Shown: positions 26,047-33,865 of the stretch, one piece after another | Numbering within the stretch: position 1 is the stretch's first letter | Layout: each line of letters starts with the position of its first letter | Source of the DNA: JAANXG01 sp049583715 | Lineage (GTDB): Bacteria; Pseudomonadota; Gammaproteobacteria; Arenicellales; JAANXG01 | NCBI GenBank assembly: GCA_049583715.1 | Contig: JBAUWJ010000017.1 | Location: 1-55,449 of the forward strand | Direction: 5' to 3' | Length of the DNA: 55,449 bases | Made by a program: the position numbers and the translations under genes | Notes under the pieces: model-generated | Databases searched by the model: none | The model's input: only the letters and a program-made list of their open reading frames with translations | Told to the model about the DNA's origin: nothing

Positions 26047-26448
26047 AGCATTCTCCACCTGAACCATGGACTACCCGGTTGACACACGCGTGCATGAACG
26101 GCCGCCCGCCCCAGTCGGGCGAGGTACGTCCCGGCGCGCACCCTCATCCTGCGGCCGCGTGTCCTGCGTCGGGCTGCGAAGGCCGGACACGGACGCGGGA
26201 AGGCCGCTCTCAAACGCGTCGATGATAACCGGGATGACGTTGAAGTTCTGCTCGCGCTTCCACGATGAAGCGACTTCGGAGGGGGTTTCGCTGTAATCGG
26301 TCGCCCGGGGGCGACCGCTCATCGAATACGCCGTGCGGCAACGCCACGGCGCCTGCGTGGCAAGGTGGTAAAGGCCAGTGCCGGGCCCGGGCGGGCGCCG
26401 GGTCCGGTGCATCGAATCAGGGTGCGCCGATTCTCAGTCGTGGCCCCG
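26047..26448. other. Intergenic stretch without recognised gene
   Basis: About 400 bp lie between two minus-strand genes. A 113-codon minus-strand frame here (26071-26412) has no family features and is Pro/Arg/Ser-rich as expected for non-coding GC-rich DNA. A hairpin GGTCGCC-CGGG-GGCGACC at about 26300-26317 has no T-run on either side. Confidence 0.5.
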
Positions 26449-26862
26449 CTAGGGGAGCTGGATACCGCCGCCGCCGCGCATGCCGCCTCCCGGCATACCG
26501 CCGCCACCAGGTACCCCCGGCCCGCCGCTTCCGGGGACGTAAATGGAAGAGGCGGCCTCACGCCGCATCTCGTCCAGCTCCTTGGCGGTGCGTTCCACCG
26601 CCTCCTTGGCGGCCTGCGGAAACTTGTCGACAGCTTCGCTCAGGGACGCCGCTTCGAGGTCAAACGACAGCGGGATCGTGCCGAGCGGCGTCATGAGCTG
26701 TGCCTGGCCCACGAACAGCACGGAGCGGCCTGGGTCGTCGGAGCCGTCCACCTTGATGGGGGTCAGGCGGCGGATGCTCCCAACCTGGCGGTCGGTAATC
26801 GTGTCCTCCCTGTAAAGCTGGTCCGCCTGCATTTGCATGTCTTCGATTTCAGCCTGTGCCAT
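26449..26862 (-). CDS. Conserved-looking protein with glycine-rich tail, unknown function
   Basis: A 137-residue protein. Residues 1-80 look like a small beta-rich domain (ITDRQVGSIRRLTPIKVDGS, VLFVGQAQLMTPLGTIPLSF). A helix follows (SEAVDKFPQAAKEAVERTAKELDEMRREA), then a Gly/Pro tail with GGP, GGGG and GGGMR runs. I do not recognise the family. The ATG at 26862 (MAQAEIEDMQMQ) is a guess; a TTG at 26904 is in frame and neither has a clear ribosome site. Confidence 0.6.
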   Translation of the reverse strand: MAQAEIEDMQMQADQLYREDTITDRQVGSIRRLTPIKVDGSDDPGRSVLFVGQAQLMTPLGTIPLSFDLEAASLSEAVDKFPQAAKEAVERTAKELDEMRREAASSIYVPGSGGPGVPGGGGMPGGGMRGGGGIQLP

Positions 26863-26970
26863 AACGCGTTCGAATGGAATGATCGATGCGGGCAAGGTTA
26901 GCAAACCATCGGTGCAATCGTCGAATCACAATCCCCGCTTGTTGCTAGAATAGGCCTTCCCAGACGCTTC

Positions 26971-27771
26971 ATGTACGCTGCAATGTCAGGATCCATAGAG
27001 AGGCTGCTCGAGATCATGGCCGCTCTCCGGGACCCGAATACCGGATGTCCATGGGACGTAAAGCAGAGCTTCGCCAGCATCGCGCCCTACACGATCGAGG
27101 AGGCTTACGAGGTCCACGACGCCATAGAGCGAGGGGACATGGAGGACCTGCGCGAGGAGCTCGGCGACCTCCTGCTGCAGGTCGTCTTCCACGCGCAGAT
27201 GGCGAGCGAGGCCGGTGCCTTCGCCTTCGAGGACGTCGTGGAGGCGATCTGCAGCAAGATGGTCGAGCGGCATCCCCACGTCTTCGAGCGTCCCGGCGGC
27301 ATCGACGAGCGCGAGCTCAGGGAGGCATGGGAAGCGAAGAAGGAGAACGAGCGGCTCCGGAAGCAGGAGCAAGGAGGTGCCCTGGACGGTGTCGCCCGTG
27401 CGCTGCCCGCCCTGCTGCGCTCGCAGAAGCTCATCAAACGCGCTGCGCGCAAGGGCTTCGATTGGGCTTCGCCTCGAGAGGCATTCACGAAGTGCCGCGA
27501 GGAGCTGGACGAGCTGCAGGAGGCTGCCCTGGATTCCGAAGACCGCACCCGGCAGGAGGAAGAGCTGGGTGACCTGCTGCTCGCGTGCGTCGGCGTGGCC
27601 GCGCAGCTCGGCCTCGATGCCGAGAAGGCCCTGCGGCGCGCCGGCGGCAAGTTCGAGGCCCGATTCCGGCACCTCGAGGAGTCCCTCCAGGCGCAGAGCC
27701 GGGGTCTGTCAGATGTATCCGCCGAGGACCTGGCCCGGCTTTGGCAGCGGGCCAAGGCCGGGTCCGCCTGA
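26971..27771 (+). CDS. mazG: Nucleoside triphosphate pyrophosphohydrolase MazG
   Basis: A 266-residue two-domain MazG. The first domain starts LLEIMAALRDPNTGCPWDVKQSFAS with metal-binding EEAYEV and REELGDLLLQVVFH. The second, more degenerate copy has REELDELQEAALD and EEELGDLLLACVGVAAQ. KSHP-like ERHPHVF is present. The enzyme hydrolyses NTPs to NMP and pyrophosphate and cleans aberrant nucleotides or lowers ppGpp. Two ATGs (26971 and 26983) are possible. The zinc-ribbon gene follows after 9 bp. Confidence 0.94.
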   Translation: MYAAMSGSIERLLEIMAALRDPNTGCPWDVKQSFASIAPYTIEEAYEVHDAIERGDMEDLREELGDLLLQVVFHAQMASEAGAFAFEDVVEAICSKMVERHPHVFERPGGIDERELREAWEAKKENERLRKQEQGGALDGVARALPALLRSQKLIKRAARKGFDWASPREAFTKCREELDELQEAALDSEDRTRQEEELGDLLLACVGVAAQLGLDAEKALRRAGGKFEARFRHLEESLQAQSRGLSDVSAEDLARLWQRAKAGSA

Positions 27772-27780
27772 GCCACGGCC

Positions 27781-28185
27781 ATGTCGTCCTCGGAACCGGC
27801 TCGGCTGAGGTGTTGGAAGTGCGGTGCGGACCTGAAATCGGTGCCCCTGCCGTTCTCCCGCTTCGCCGAGTGCCCGGCCTGCAGGACGGAGCTCCACGTG
27901 TGCAGGATGTGCCGGCACTACAACCCGCGCTACGTCGGCCAGTGCGACCACGACTTCGCCGACAAGGTGCTGATCAAGGACAAATCGAACTTCTGCAGCC
28001 ATTTCCGCCCGAGTCCCGGTGCGTTCGAAGGATCTCTCGACGGCGGCAAGCAGAAGGCGCAGCAGGAGCTCCAATCGCTGTTCGGGAGCGGGCCGGGGTC
28101 ATCGGACCCCGCGGCCGAGGCCGGGGAACCCCGATCCGAGGCTCAAGCGGCGAAAAAGAAGCTGGACGATCTGTTTGGTAAGTAG
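27781..28185 (+). CDS. Zinc-ribbon-like conserved protein
   Basis: A 134-residue protein with two rubredoxin-like Cys pairs: CWKCGADLKSV, then CPACRTELHVCRMCRHYNP, plus C and H in GQCDHDFAD and NFCSHFRPS. The tail is helical and charged (KQKAQQELQSLFG, AAKKKLDDLFGK). It probably binds zinc. The function is unknown. It is likely cotranscribed with mazG, whose stop codon is 9 bp upstream. Confidence 0.8.
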   Translation: MSSSEPARLRCWKCGADLKSVPLPFSRFAECPACRTELHVCRMCRHYNPRYVGQCDHDFADKVLIKDKSNFCSHFRPSPGAFEGSLDGGKQKAQQELQSLFGSGPGSSDPAAEAGEPRSEAQAAKKKLDDLFGK

Positions 28186-28289
28186 GAGGAGCTCGGGCCC
28201 TCGAGTGTTACCCCTCACCTTGACATCTTCCTCGCCGGGAGTGTCTTCAGCGGGTTGTTCGAGACTTTGACATGGGTGCCGGGCATGAA

Positions 28290-28382
28290 CCGGGGGCCGC
28301 CTTTGTCGACACGCCGCAAGTACGTCCATGTAGGCTCGCTCTCGGCTCCTGCCTCGAGACGGTCGACAAAGGCCACCCCCGG
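28290..28382. repeat. MITE-like inverted repeat element
   Basis: Two 21-bp arms (28290-28310 and 28362-28382) end in GCCTTTGTCGAC / GTCGACAAAGGC and match at 19 of 21 positions. The 51-bp centre contains CGCAAGTACGTCCATGTAGG, a wording I have seen in repeats of other proteobacterial genomes. Similarity of the arms extends weakly outward. It lies between the convergent zinc-ribbon and dehydrogenase genes; region 28186-28466 has no gene. Confidence 0.6.
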
Positions 28383-28466
28383 CCCATACCTCAACGCCGC
28401 TCCTTTTCGACTCATACCGGGGTTGGTTCAGGATCTCGACCCCACGAGGAGCCCGACTGGCGCCAT

Positions 28467-29348
28467 TCAACCCGAGCCGCCGAGCAGATCGATGACCCTC
28501 GGGACGGGCAGGTCTGCTCCGCCTTCGTCGGCGAGGCGCGTGAAGATGTCCCGAACGGCGGCGGCGCCGGTGGCTGGGGAGCCGTAAGCGTTCGCCATAT
28601 CGGTGTAATAAGTCATGTCCTTCCTGCAGTTGCCGATGGTGAAGCGGAAGCCGGCTTCGTCCTTGCGGGTGATATAGGGTGTTAAGCGCTGGAGTGCGAC
28701 GCTGTCGCCGCCGCCGGTTCTGAGCACCTCGAGGAAGGTGTCCATGTCGACACCCGTCCGCCCGGCGCAGACGACCGCCTCCGCCAGCAGGGCACAGTTG
28801 CCCAGGGAGACGAAGTTGTGCAGCAGCTTGAGGGCGTGGCCGGCGCCCACTGGCCCGGCGTGGTAGATGTTCTCCGCGAAGGTGTTCAAAAGGGGACGCA
28901 GCGTGTCCAGGAGAGCCGTGTCGCCCCCCGCCAGCAGGTTCAGCTTGCCCGCCTCGGCTTCCTTGGGAGTCCGTGTCATCGGGATGTCGAGATACTCGGC
29001 GCCCGCCCGCTTGACGGCGTCGTGCACCCGGGCCGTCGTTCCGGGCTCGATCGTGGACAGGTCGGCGACGATCTGGCCGGACTTCACGTGCGCAGCGACA
29101 CCGCCGTCCGCCAGGATGACGTCCTCGACCTGCGGAGAGCCGGTAACGCAGATCAGGACGACGTCGCTGCGCCTGACCAGCTCGCCGACATCCGGCACTT
29201 CGACCGCGCCGGCGGCGACGAGGTCCTCCGTGGGACTGTTGCCCGGGTGCGCCAGGAAGACGAGCGGGTAGCCCCCCTTCAGGATGTTCCTCGCGACGCC
29301 GTGCCCCATCCGGCCGGCGCCGATCAGACCTGCTTTCTCAATGTTCAT
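28467..29348 (-). CDS. NAD(P)-dependent 3-hydroxyisobutyrate dehydrogenase family protein
   Basis: A 293-residue beta-hydroxyacid dehydrogenase. The Rossmann motif is GLIGAGRMGHGVARNI near the start. Further motifs are FLAHPG, DLSTIEPGT, the substrate region DIPMTRTPKEAEAGKLNLLAGG and the catalytic lysine in GHALKLLHNF. Substrates in the family are 3-hydroxyisobutyrate, tartronate semialdehyde or succinic semialdehyde; which applies is not clear. The ATG at 29348 has GGGAG 7 nt upstream and overlaps the radical SAM gene end by 11 bp, so it is in one transcript with that gene. Confidence 0.88.
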   Translation of the reverse strand: MNIEKAGLIGAGRMGHGVARNILKGGYPLVFLAHPGNSPTEDLVAAGAVEVPDVGELVRRSDVVLICVTGSPQVEDVILADGGVAAHVKSGQIVADLSTIEPGTTARVHDAVKRAGAEYLDIPMTRTPKEAEAGKLNLLAGGDTALLDTLRPLLNTFAENIYHAGPVGAGHALKLLHNFVSLGNCALLAEAVVCAGRTGVDMDTFLEVLRTGGGDSVALQRLTPYITRKDEAGFRFTIGNCRKDMTYYTDMANAYGSPATGAAAVRDIFTRLADEGGADLPVPRVIDLLGGSG

Positions 29349-30855
29349 GGTTGAGCTCCCGCCCGGCTTGCTGATGCCGTGTCTGTCGCGTGGTGTGTGG
29401 AGTAAGAGGCTTCGCAGCGTGCCTGCGGCTGCGTTCGTGGGCGCGGCGCAGGCGTGCCTGGTCATGATCGAGCGCGCTCGCGAGGGCACCGACGGGTATT
29501 CCCAGCCTCTCCGACGCCCCGCGCCGAATCAGATCGAACAGGCGGCCGAGGGCGATTCGGTGGGTCTGGCCGGTGGCGGCAAAGAGCCACTCGCTGAGCG
29601 CGAAGAAGTTGTCGAAGGGCGCGTCGCCGAGCAACAGGGGCCTCGCGGTCTCGAAACGACCGGAGTTGATGATCAGGTCGAAGTAGCGCGCGAAGCGACT
29701 CATTGACTGCATGGCGGAGAAATCGATCCGGTCGGTGGCGAGGATATTGTAGGGCGGGTCGGGGTTGAAACGCAGGTCGTGGGTTTGCGTATGGCGAACG
29801 ATCGGGGACCCGCGCAGGCGCTTGAGAATTCCGACCTGGATCTCGTGAGGCTCCGCGGCCACCAGTTGATCGAAGCTGTCCCGGAACGATTCCAGGGTCT
29901 CGCCCGGCAGGCCGAAGATGAGGTCCGCGTGGATGTGGGCGTGGGTGTCGAGGCGGAGCCAGCGAAGGTTGCGCAGGGTTTCTTCGTTGTCCTGCCGCCG
30001 GCTGATGAGCGCCTGGACCTCCGGCGTGAAGGTCTGGACCCCGATCTCGAATTGCAGCGACCCCGGCGGGAAACGGATGATCAGGTCCCTGACGGCGTCC
30101 GGCAGGCGGTCCGGAATGAGCTCGAAATGCAGGAACAGGTCGTCGCTCATCCGCTCCAGGAAGAACTCGAGGATGGCGATCGTCGAAGCCTTTTTGAGAT
30201 TGAAGGTCCGATCCACGAAACGGAAATGCCGGGCGCCGCGAGACAGCAGCTTTGCCATCTCACCGAGGAAGACATCCAGCGGGAATGCCCACGCGGTCCT
30301 GTCCAGGGCGGAAAGGCAGAACTCACACTTGAAAGGACAGCCGCGGGAGGCCTCGACGTAGGTCAGGCGCTCGCTCAGGTCGGCGGAGTCATAGTGGTCG
30401 TAGGGCAGGCGCAGGTCGCGGAGATCGAGCTCGGCGGGCGAGATGATTTTCTCGTCCGGCGGATGGCCGTCGAGCACGCGCTCGCACAGGTTCGCGAACG
30501 CGAGATCGGCCATGCCGGTGACCACGTAGTCGGCGGCGTGGACGATATCCTGTTCCTCGTGCTCGTAGCTCACTTCCGGTCCGCCGAGCACGACGATCGT
30601 CTGCGGCCGGATTCGCTTGATCAGTTTGACGACCTGGGTGCTGGTCGCGGTGTTCCAGATGTAAACGCCGAGGCCCACGATGCGCGGTGCCTCGCTCAAC
30701 AGCCGCTCGGCGATGTCGGCGGGGCGTTCGTTGAGGGTGAATTCCATGACGCGACAGTGTTGCCGCAGGTCCCCGAGGTTCGCATAGAGGCAGCGCAGGC
30801 CCAGGGAGGCATGCATGTACCTGGCGTTGATTGTGGCGAGTGCGATCCCGGTCAT
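29338..30855 (-). CDS. B12-binding radical SAM protein, DUF4080-like
   Basis: A 505-residue enzyme of the B12-binding radical SAM class. Residues 1-130 form the cobalamin-binding Rossmann domain (VVLGGPEVSYE). The radical SAM core follows with the cluster C-x3-C-x2-C (Cys173, Cys177, Cys180 in GCPFKCEFC), then VDRTFNLKK and IHADLIFGLPGETLESF. The C-terminal part resembles DUF4080. The substrate is unknown; relatives methylate or modify diverse compounds. The ATG at 30855 is chosen; a GTG at 30861 is also possible. It lies 12 bp after tcdA and overlaps the dehydrogenase gene. Confidence 0.87.
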   Translation of the reverse strand: MTGIALATINARYMHASLGLRCLYANLGDLRQHCRVMEFTLNERPADIAERLLSEAPRIVGLGVYIWNTATSTQVVKLIKRIRPQTIVVLGGPEVSYEHEEQDIVHAADYVVTGMADLAFANLCERVLDGHPPDEKIISPAELDLRDLRLPYDHYDSADLSERLTYVEASRGCPFKCEFCLSALDRTAWAFPLDVFLGEMAKLLSRGARHFRFVDRTFNLKKASTIAILEFFLERMSDDLFLHFELIPDRLPDAVRDLIIRFPPGSLQFEIGVQTFTPEVQALISRRQDNEETLRNLRWLRLDTHAHIHADLIFGLPGETLESFRDSFDQLVAAEPHEIQVGILKRLRGSPIVRHTQTHDLRFNPDPPYNILATDRIDFSAMQSMSRFARYFDLIINSGRFETARPLLLGDAPFDNFFALSEWLFAATGQTHRIALGRLFDLIRRGASERLGIPVGALASALDHDQARLRRAHERSRRHAAKPLTPHTTRQTRHQQAGRELNHEH

Positions 30856-30867
30856 GGGCACTCGTTC

Positions 30868-31719
30868 CTATGCCGGGACCGACTCTGCGGTGTCGCGGTA
30901 GGACTCGGGTACGGCGCGTTCCGCGAGATCATCCAGGACCCGGGCGACCGCCACGAAGCCGAAGGACGCGGTGACGTGGGTGGCCGAGCCGAGCCCGCCG
31001 CAATGCAGGGTCCCCGCCGCGAATCCCGCGCGAACCGCACCGACGCTCCCGTCGGGCTGCGGATATCTCGCCTGCTCGAGGGAGTACACGCAACGCACGC
31101 CCATGAGGCCCCGGCGGGGAAAACCGTAATGCCGGCGCAGGAGCCGACGCGTCTTGGCCAGCAGCGGGTCGTGGACGGTGCGGCTCAGGTCGCCCACCCG
31201 GATGCGGGTCGGGTCGCGCTGGCCGCCCGTGCCGCCGATCGCGATCATCGGGCAGCGGCTGGCTCTGACGTGGCCGGCGATGGCGGCCTTGGCGAGAGGC
31301 TGGTCCGTGCACTCCAGGACGTAGTCCACGTGCTCGACGTCCAGCAGTGAGCACACGTTGCCGGGCGTCACGAACTCCTCGACGGCGGTGACCCGGCATT
31401 GTGGATTGATGTCCGCTATCCGCCGGCCCATGGCCGCGACCTTGGCCATACCGAAATCGGGCTCGAGGGCGTGGACCTGGCGATTGATGTTGGATTCGCT
31501 GATGTGATCGAGATCGATGAGCGTCAGTGCGCCGATACCGCTTCGGGCCATCGCCTCCACCGCCCAGGAGCCCACGCCGCCGATGCCGATCACGCAGACA
31601 TGCGAGCGCTGGAACCCGGACAGGGCTCGCCGCCCGTAGAGGCGGGCGATGCCGCCGAAACGGCGCTCGAAGTCCGCGGTCTGGCGGAAGGCGGCGGGAT
31701 TGGAGGTGTCGTCGTTCAT
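30868..31719 (-). CDS. tcdA: tRNA threonylcarbamoyladenosine dehydratase
   Basis: A 283-residue E1-like (ThiF/MoeB superfamily) enzyme that cyclises t6A37 of ANN-decoding tRNAs to ct6A with ATP. The opening RRFGGIARLYG, the nucleotide motif VIGIGGVGSWAVEAMARSG, DLDHISESNINRQ and ECTDQPLAKAAI are typical of TcdA (CsdL). The ATG at 31719 is chosen from family length; no good ribosome site is seen. It is the first gene of a likely three-gene transcript with the radical SAM protein and the dehydrogenase. Confidence 0.93.
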   Translation of the reverse strand: MNDDTSNPAAFRQTADFERRFGGIARLYGRRALSGFQRSHVCVIGIGGVGSWAVEAMARSGIGALTLIDLDHISESNINRQVHALEPDFGMAKVAAMGRRIADINPQCRVTAVEEFVTPGNVCSLLDVEHVDYVLECTDQPLAKAAIAGHVRASRCPMIAIGGTGGQRDPTRIRVGDLSRTVHDPLLAKTRRLLRRHYGFPRRGLMGVRCVYSLEQARYPQPDGSVGAVRAGFAAGTLHCGGLGSATHVTASFGFVAVARVLDDLAERAVPESYRDTAESVPA

Positions 31720-31802
31720 GCAGGTAAAGTACAACAAATAAGGGCCCGGGAGAGAACCGGAGGATCGTCAAATGTCATGTCTCGAGAAGGTATCCGCGAG
31801 TG

Positions 31803-31921
31803 ACTCCCTCTCCCGCCAGCGGGAGAGGAGACTTGACTCTCTCTCCTTTCGGGGGAGGGTTGAGGTGAGGGGGCGCTGTCGGGGATCGCCGTCACCCTGA
31901 CTCTTCCACCAGGAGGCGGGG
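31803..31921. repeat. Repeat of the CTCCCGCCAGCGGGAGAG family
   Basis: CTCTCCCGCCAGCGGGAGAG forms a stem-loop at about 31808-31827, followed by GGTTGAGGTGAGGGGGCG and a further CACCCTGACTCTTCCACC segment. It is the same repeat family as 15977-16207. It separates the divergent tcdA and tatD genes. Confidence 0.7.
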
Positions 31922-31997
31922 GAACTGCTCGATGGATGGAGACCTCCCGGTTTCCGGTCTTTTGACCCGGCTTCTTCGCTTCATCCACAATAAGCCG

Positions 31998-32789
31998 ATG
32001 CGTCTCATCGATTCCCATTGTCACCTGGACTTCGAAGTGTTCGACGACGACCGGGAAACGGTGCTGCGCAACGCGGCGGCGGCGGGGGTCGATGCAATAG
32101 TGATTCCCGGGGTAAAGCGCGACACCTGGGACCGACTCGTCGAGTTGTGCGCCGCTGCGGATGGCTTGTACCCTGCCCTCGGTCTGCACCCCTTGTTCCT
32201 GTCCGTGCACCAACCCGCACACCTGGACGAGCTGGCGGCCCGTCTCTCGTCCCTGTCGGTCGTCGCGGTGGGGGAGATCGGTCTGGATTTCTACGACAAG
32301 GGCGCGGACCGGGAGGCGCAGCTACTCATTTTCGAGCGGCAATTGGCGGTCGCGCGGGACTGTTCCCTGCCCGTGATTTTGCACGTGCGCAAGGCGCACG
32401 ACGAGGTGCTCGCCCTGCTGCGGCGGTATGGTATTCGCGGCGGCATCGCGCACGCCTTCAACGGCTCGAGGCAGCAGGCGGACAAGTATATCGAGCTCGG
32501 GTTCAAGCTCGGTTTCGGCGGTATGCTGACCTACGAGCGCTCGCGAAAGCTCAGGGGACTGGCAAGGGACCTGCCGCTCGGTGCGCTGGTGCTGGAGACC
32601 GACGCGCCGGACATGACGGTCACCCAGTTCCGGGGGCGGCGCAACAGCCCGGAGTATATTCCTTACGTGCTCGACGCCCTGGCGTCGGTCCGGCAGGAAT
32701 CGGCGGCGGAAATCGCCGCCGCGACCACGCGCAACGCCGTCGAGGTCCTGGGCTTGCCTTTCAAATCACAAAAAGTCTCTTCATCGTGA
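31998..32789 (+). CDS. tatD: TatD family metal-dependent hydrolase (DNase-like)
   Basis: A 263-residue amidohydrolase-fold protein. It opens with MRLIDSHCHLDFEVF (metal ligands H-x-H), then GLHPLF, the metal glutamate in AVGEIGLDFY, LPVILHVRKAH, GGIAHAFNGS and LVLETDAPDM. TatD proteins are metal-dependent 3'-5' exonucleases on DNA or RNA. The ATG at 31998 gives the usual N-terminus. The ABC ATPase gene starts in a GTGA overlap with its stop, so they are coupled. Which of the several TatD paralogues this is cannot be decided. Confidence 0.9.
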   Translation: MRLIDSHCHLDFEVFDDDRETVLRNAAAAGVDAIVIPGVKRDTWDRLVELCAAADGLYPALGLHPLFLSVHQPAHLDELAARLSSLSVVAVGEIGLDFYDKGADREAQLLIFERQLAVARDCSLPVILHVRKAHDEVLALLRRYGIRGGIAHAFNGSRQQADKYIELGFKLGFGGMLTYERSRKLRGLARDLPLGALVLETDAPDMTVTQFRGRRNSPEYIPYVLDALASVRQESAAEIAAATTRNAVEVLGLPFKSQKVSSS

Positions 32790-33565
32790 ACCTTATCGAT
32801 ATTCGAAACGCCACCGTCTACCGGGGCGATACGCGGGTCTTCGACCGTTTCTCGCTGTCCATCGACGAATCCGAGAACACCGCAATCATAGGGCCCAACG
32901 GCGCCGGCAAGACGACTCTCATGAAGGTGTTGAACCGGGAGCTGTACCCGGTGCACGAGCCAGGGTCGCGCGTGCGCATCCTGGGCCGCGAGCGGTGGAA
33001 TGTCTGGGAGCTGCGCCGGAGCCTGGGAGTCGTGTCCCATGATCTGCAGACTCATTACCTTGGCTACGTCCGCGGCGTCGAGGTGGTGTTGTCCGGCTAT
33101 TACGCGTCGGTCGGGGTCTACGACTACCAGAGCTTCGACCAGGACCAGATCGACAACGCCAGGCGGATCATCCGATGGCTGGGTGTAGAGGACATCGCCG
33201 ATCGGGTGTTCTCCACGATGTCGACCGGCCAGCAGCGCCGGTTTCTGCTCGGACGGGCGTTGATCCACGAGCCCGCGCACCTGGTGCTGGATGAGCCTAC
33301 CAGTGGACTGGACCTGAAGGCGACGTATCAGTACCTGGACGTGATCAGGCGCCTGATGCAGGAAGGCCGCACCTTGCTGCTGGTGACGCACCATATCCAC
33401 GAGATTCCGCCTGAGATCAACCGCGTGATCCTGATGTCCGAGGGGACGATCGTCGCTGACGGGGCCAAGGAGGAGATGCTCACGGACGAGCGCCTCAGCC
33501 GGTTGTTCGAGGTGCCGATACACGTTGTCGGCGCCAACGGCTTCTATCAGACCCTCCCAGGCTGA
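32786..33565 (+). CDS. ABC transporter ATP-binding protein without membrane partner nearby
   Basis: A 259-residue ATPase. Walker A is GPNGAGKTT, the signature is MSTGQQRRFLLGRALIHEPA (S-x-G-Q), Walker B is LVLDEPTS, and the switch histidine follows LLLVTHHIHEIP. It starts at GTG in an overlap with the tatD stop. An ATPase fold of this sort is usually paired with a membrane subunit, and none is present here. Relatives of the ModF/YlmA-like stand-alone group exist in proteobacteria, so a non-transport role is possible. Confidence 0.87.
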   Translation: MNLIDIRNATVYRGDTRVFDRFSLSIDESENTAIIGPNGAGKTTLMKVLNRELYPVHEPGSRVRILGRERWNVWELRRSLGVVSHDLQTHYLGYVRGVEVVLSGYYASVGVYDYQSFDQDQIDNARRIIRWLGVEDIADRVFSTMSTGQQRRFLLGRALIHEPAHLVLDEPTSGLDLKATYQYLDVIRRLMQEGRTLLLVTHHIHEIPPEINRVILMSEGTIVADGAKEEMLTDERLSRLFEVPIHVVGANGFYQTLPG

Positions 33566-33865
33566 GCCCGGGAGGGGGTCAGCCCGGGAAGGACTCCCGA
33601 ATACCCGCCTTGACCGGGGCGGCACCCCGTACGCCGCGCGGGTCCCCCGGAGTCCGGACCGGAGGGGCATCGCGGCCGGCGCCGTGGGCCGTGAGCCAGC
33701 TTCCGGTGCCGATAGCAATTGAAATGAATTGACATTATAGTTAGCGCGCACAAGAAAAGATCCGGCGGTCCAATGGCGCTTGCCCGGCATTGGAGAGGCC
33801 GTCGCGACGCGACCCTGTCTCGGCGGGGCAGCGTGATTACACCACCTGGAGCTGTCATTGATGAG
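33566..33865. other. Intergenic region upstream of the acyl-CoA ligase and Liv operon
   Basis: The first 150 bp are GC-rich. An AT-rich island at about 33713-33742 (CAATTGAAATGAATTGACAT) contains TTGACA at 33729-33734 and TATAGT at 33736-33741, which may be promoter parts of the downstream operon, but their spacing does not fit one promoter. CAATT and AATTG form a small inverted repeat. No gene was found. Confidence 0.4.

Noticed and set aside
26071..26412. A 113-codon minus-strand frame between the Yip1-like gene and the glycine-rich protein gene
   Set aside because: No ribosome site, no domain, low-complexity translation; treated as intergenic.
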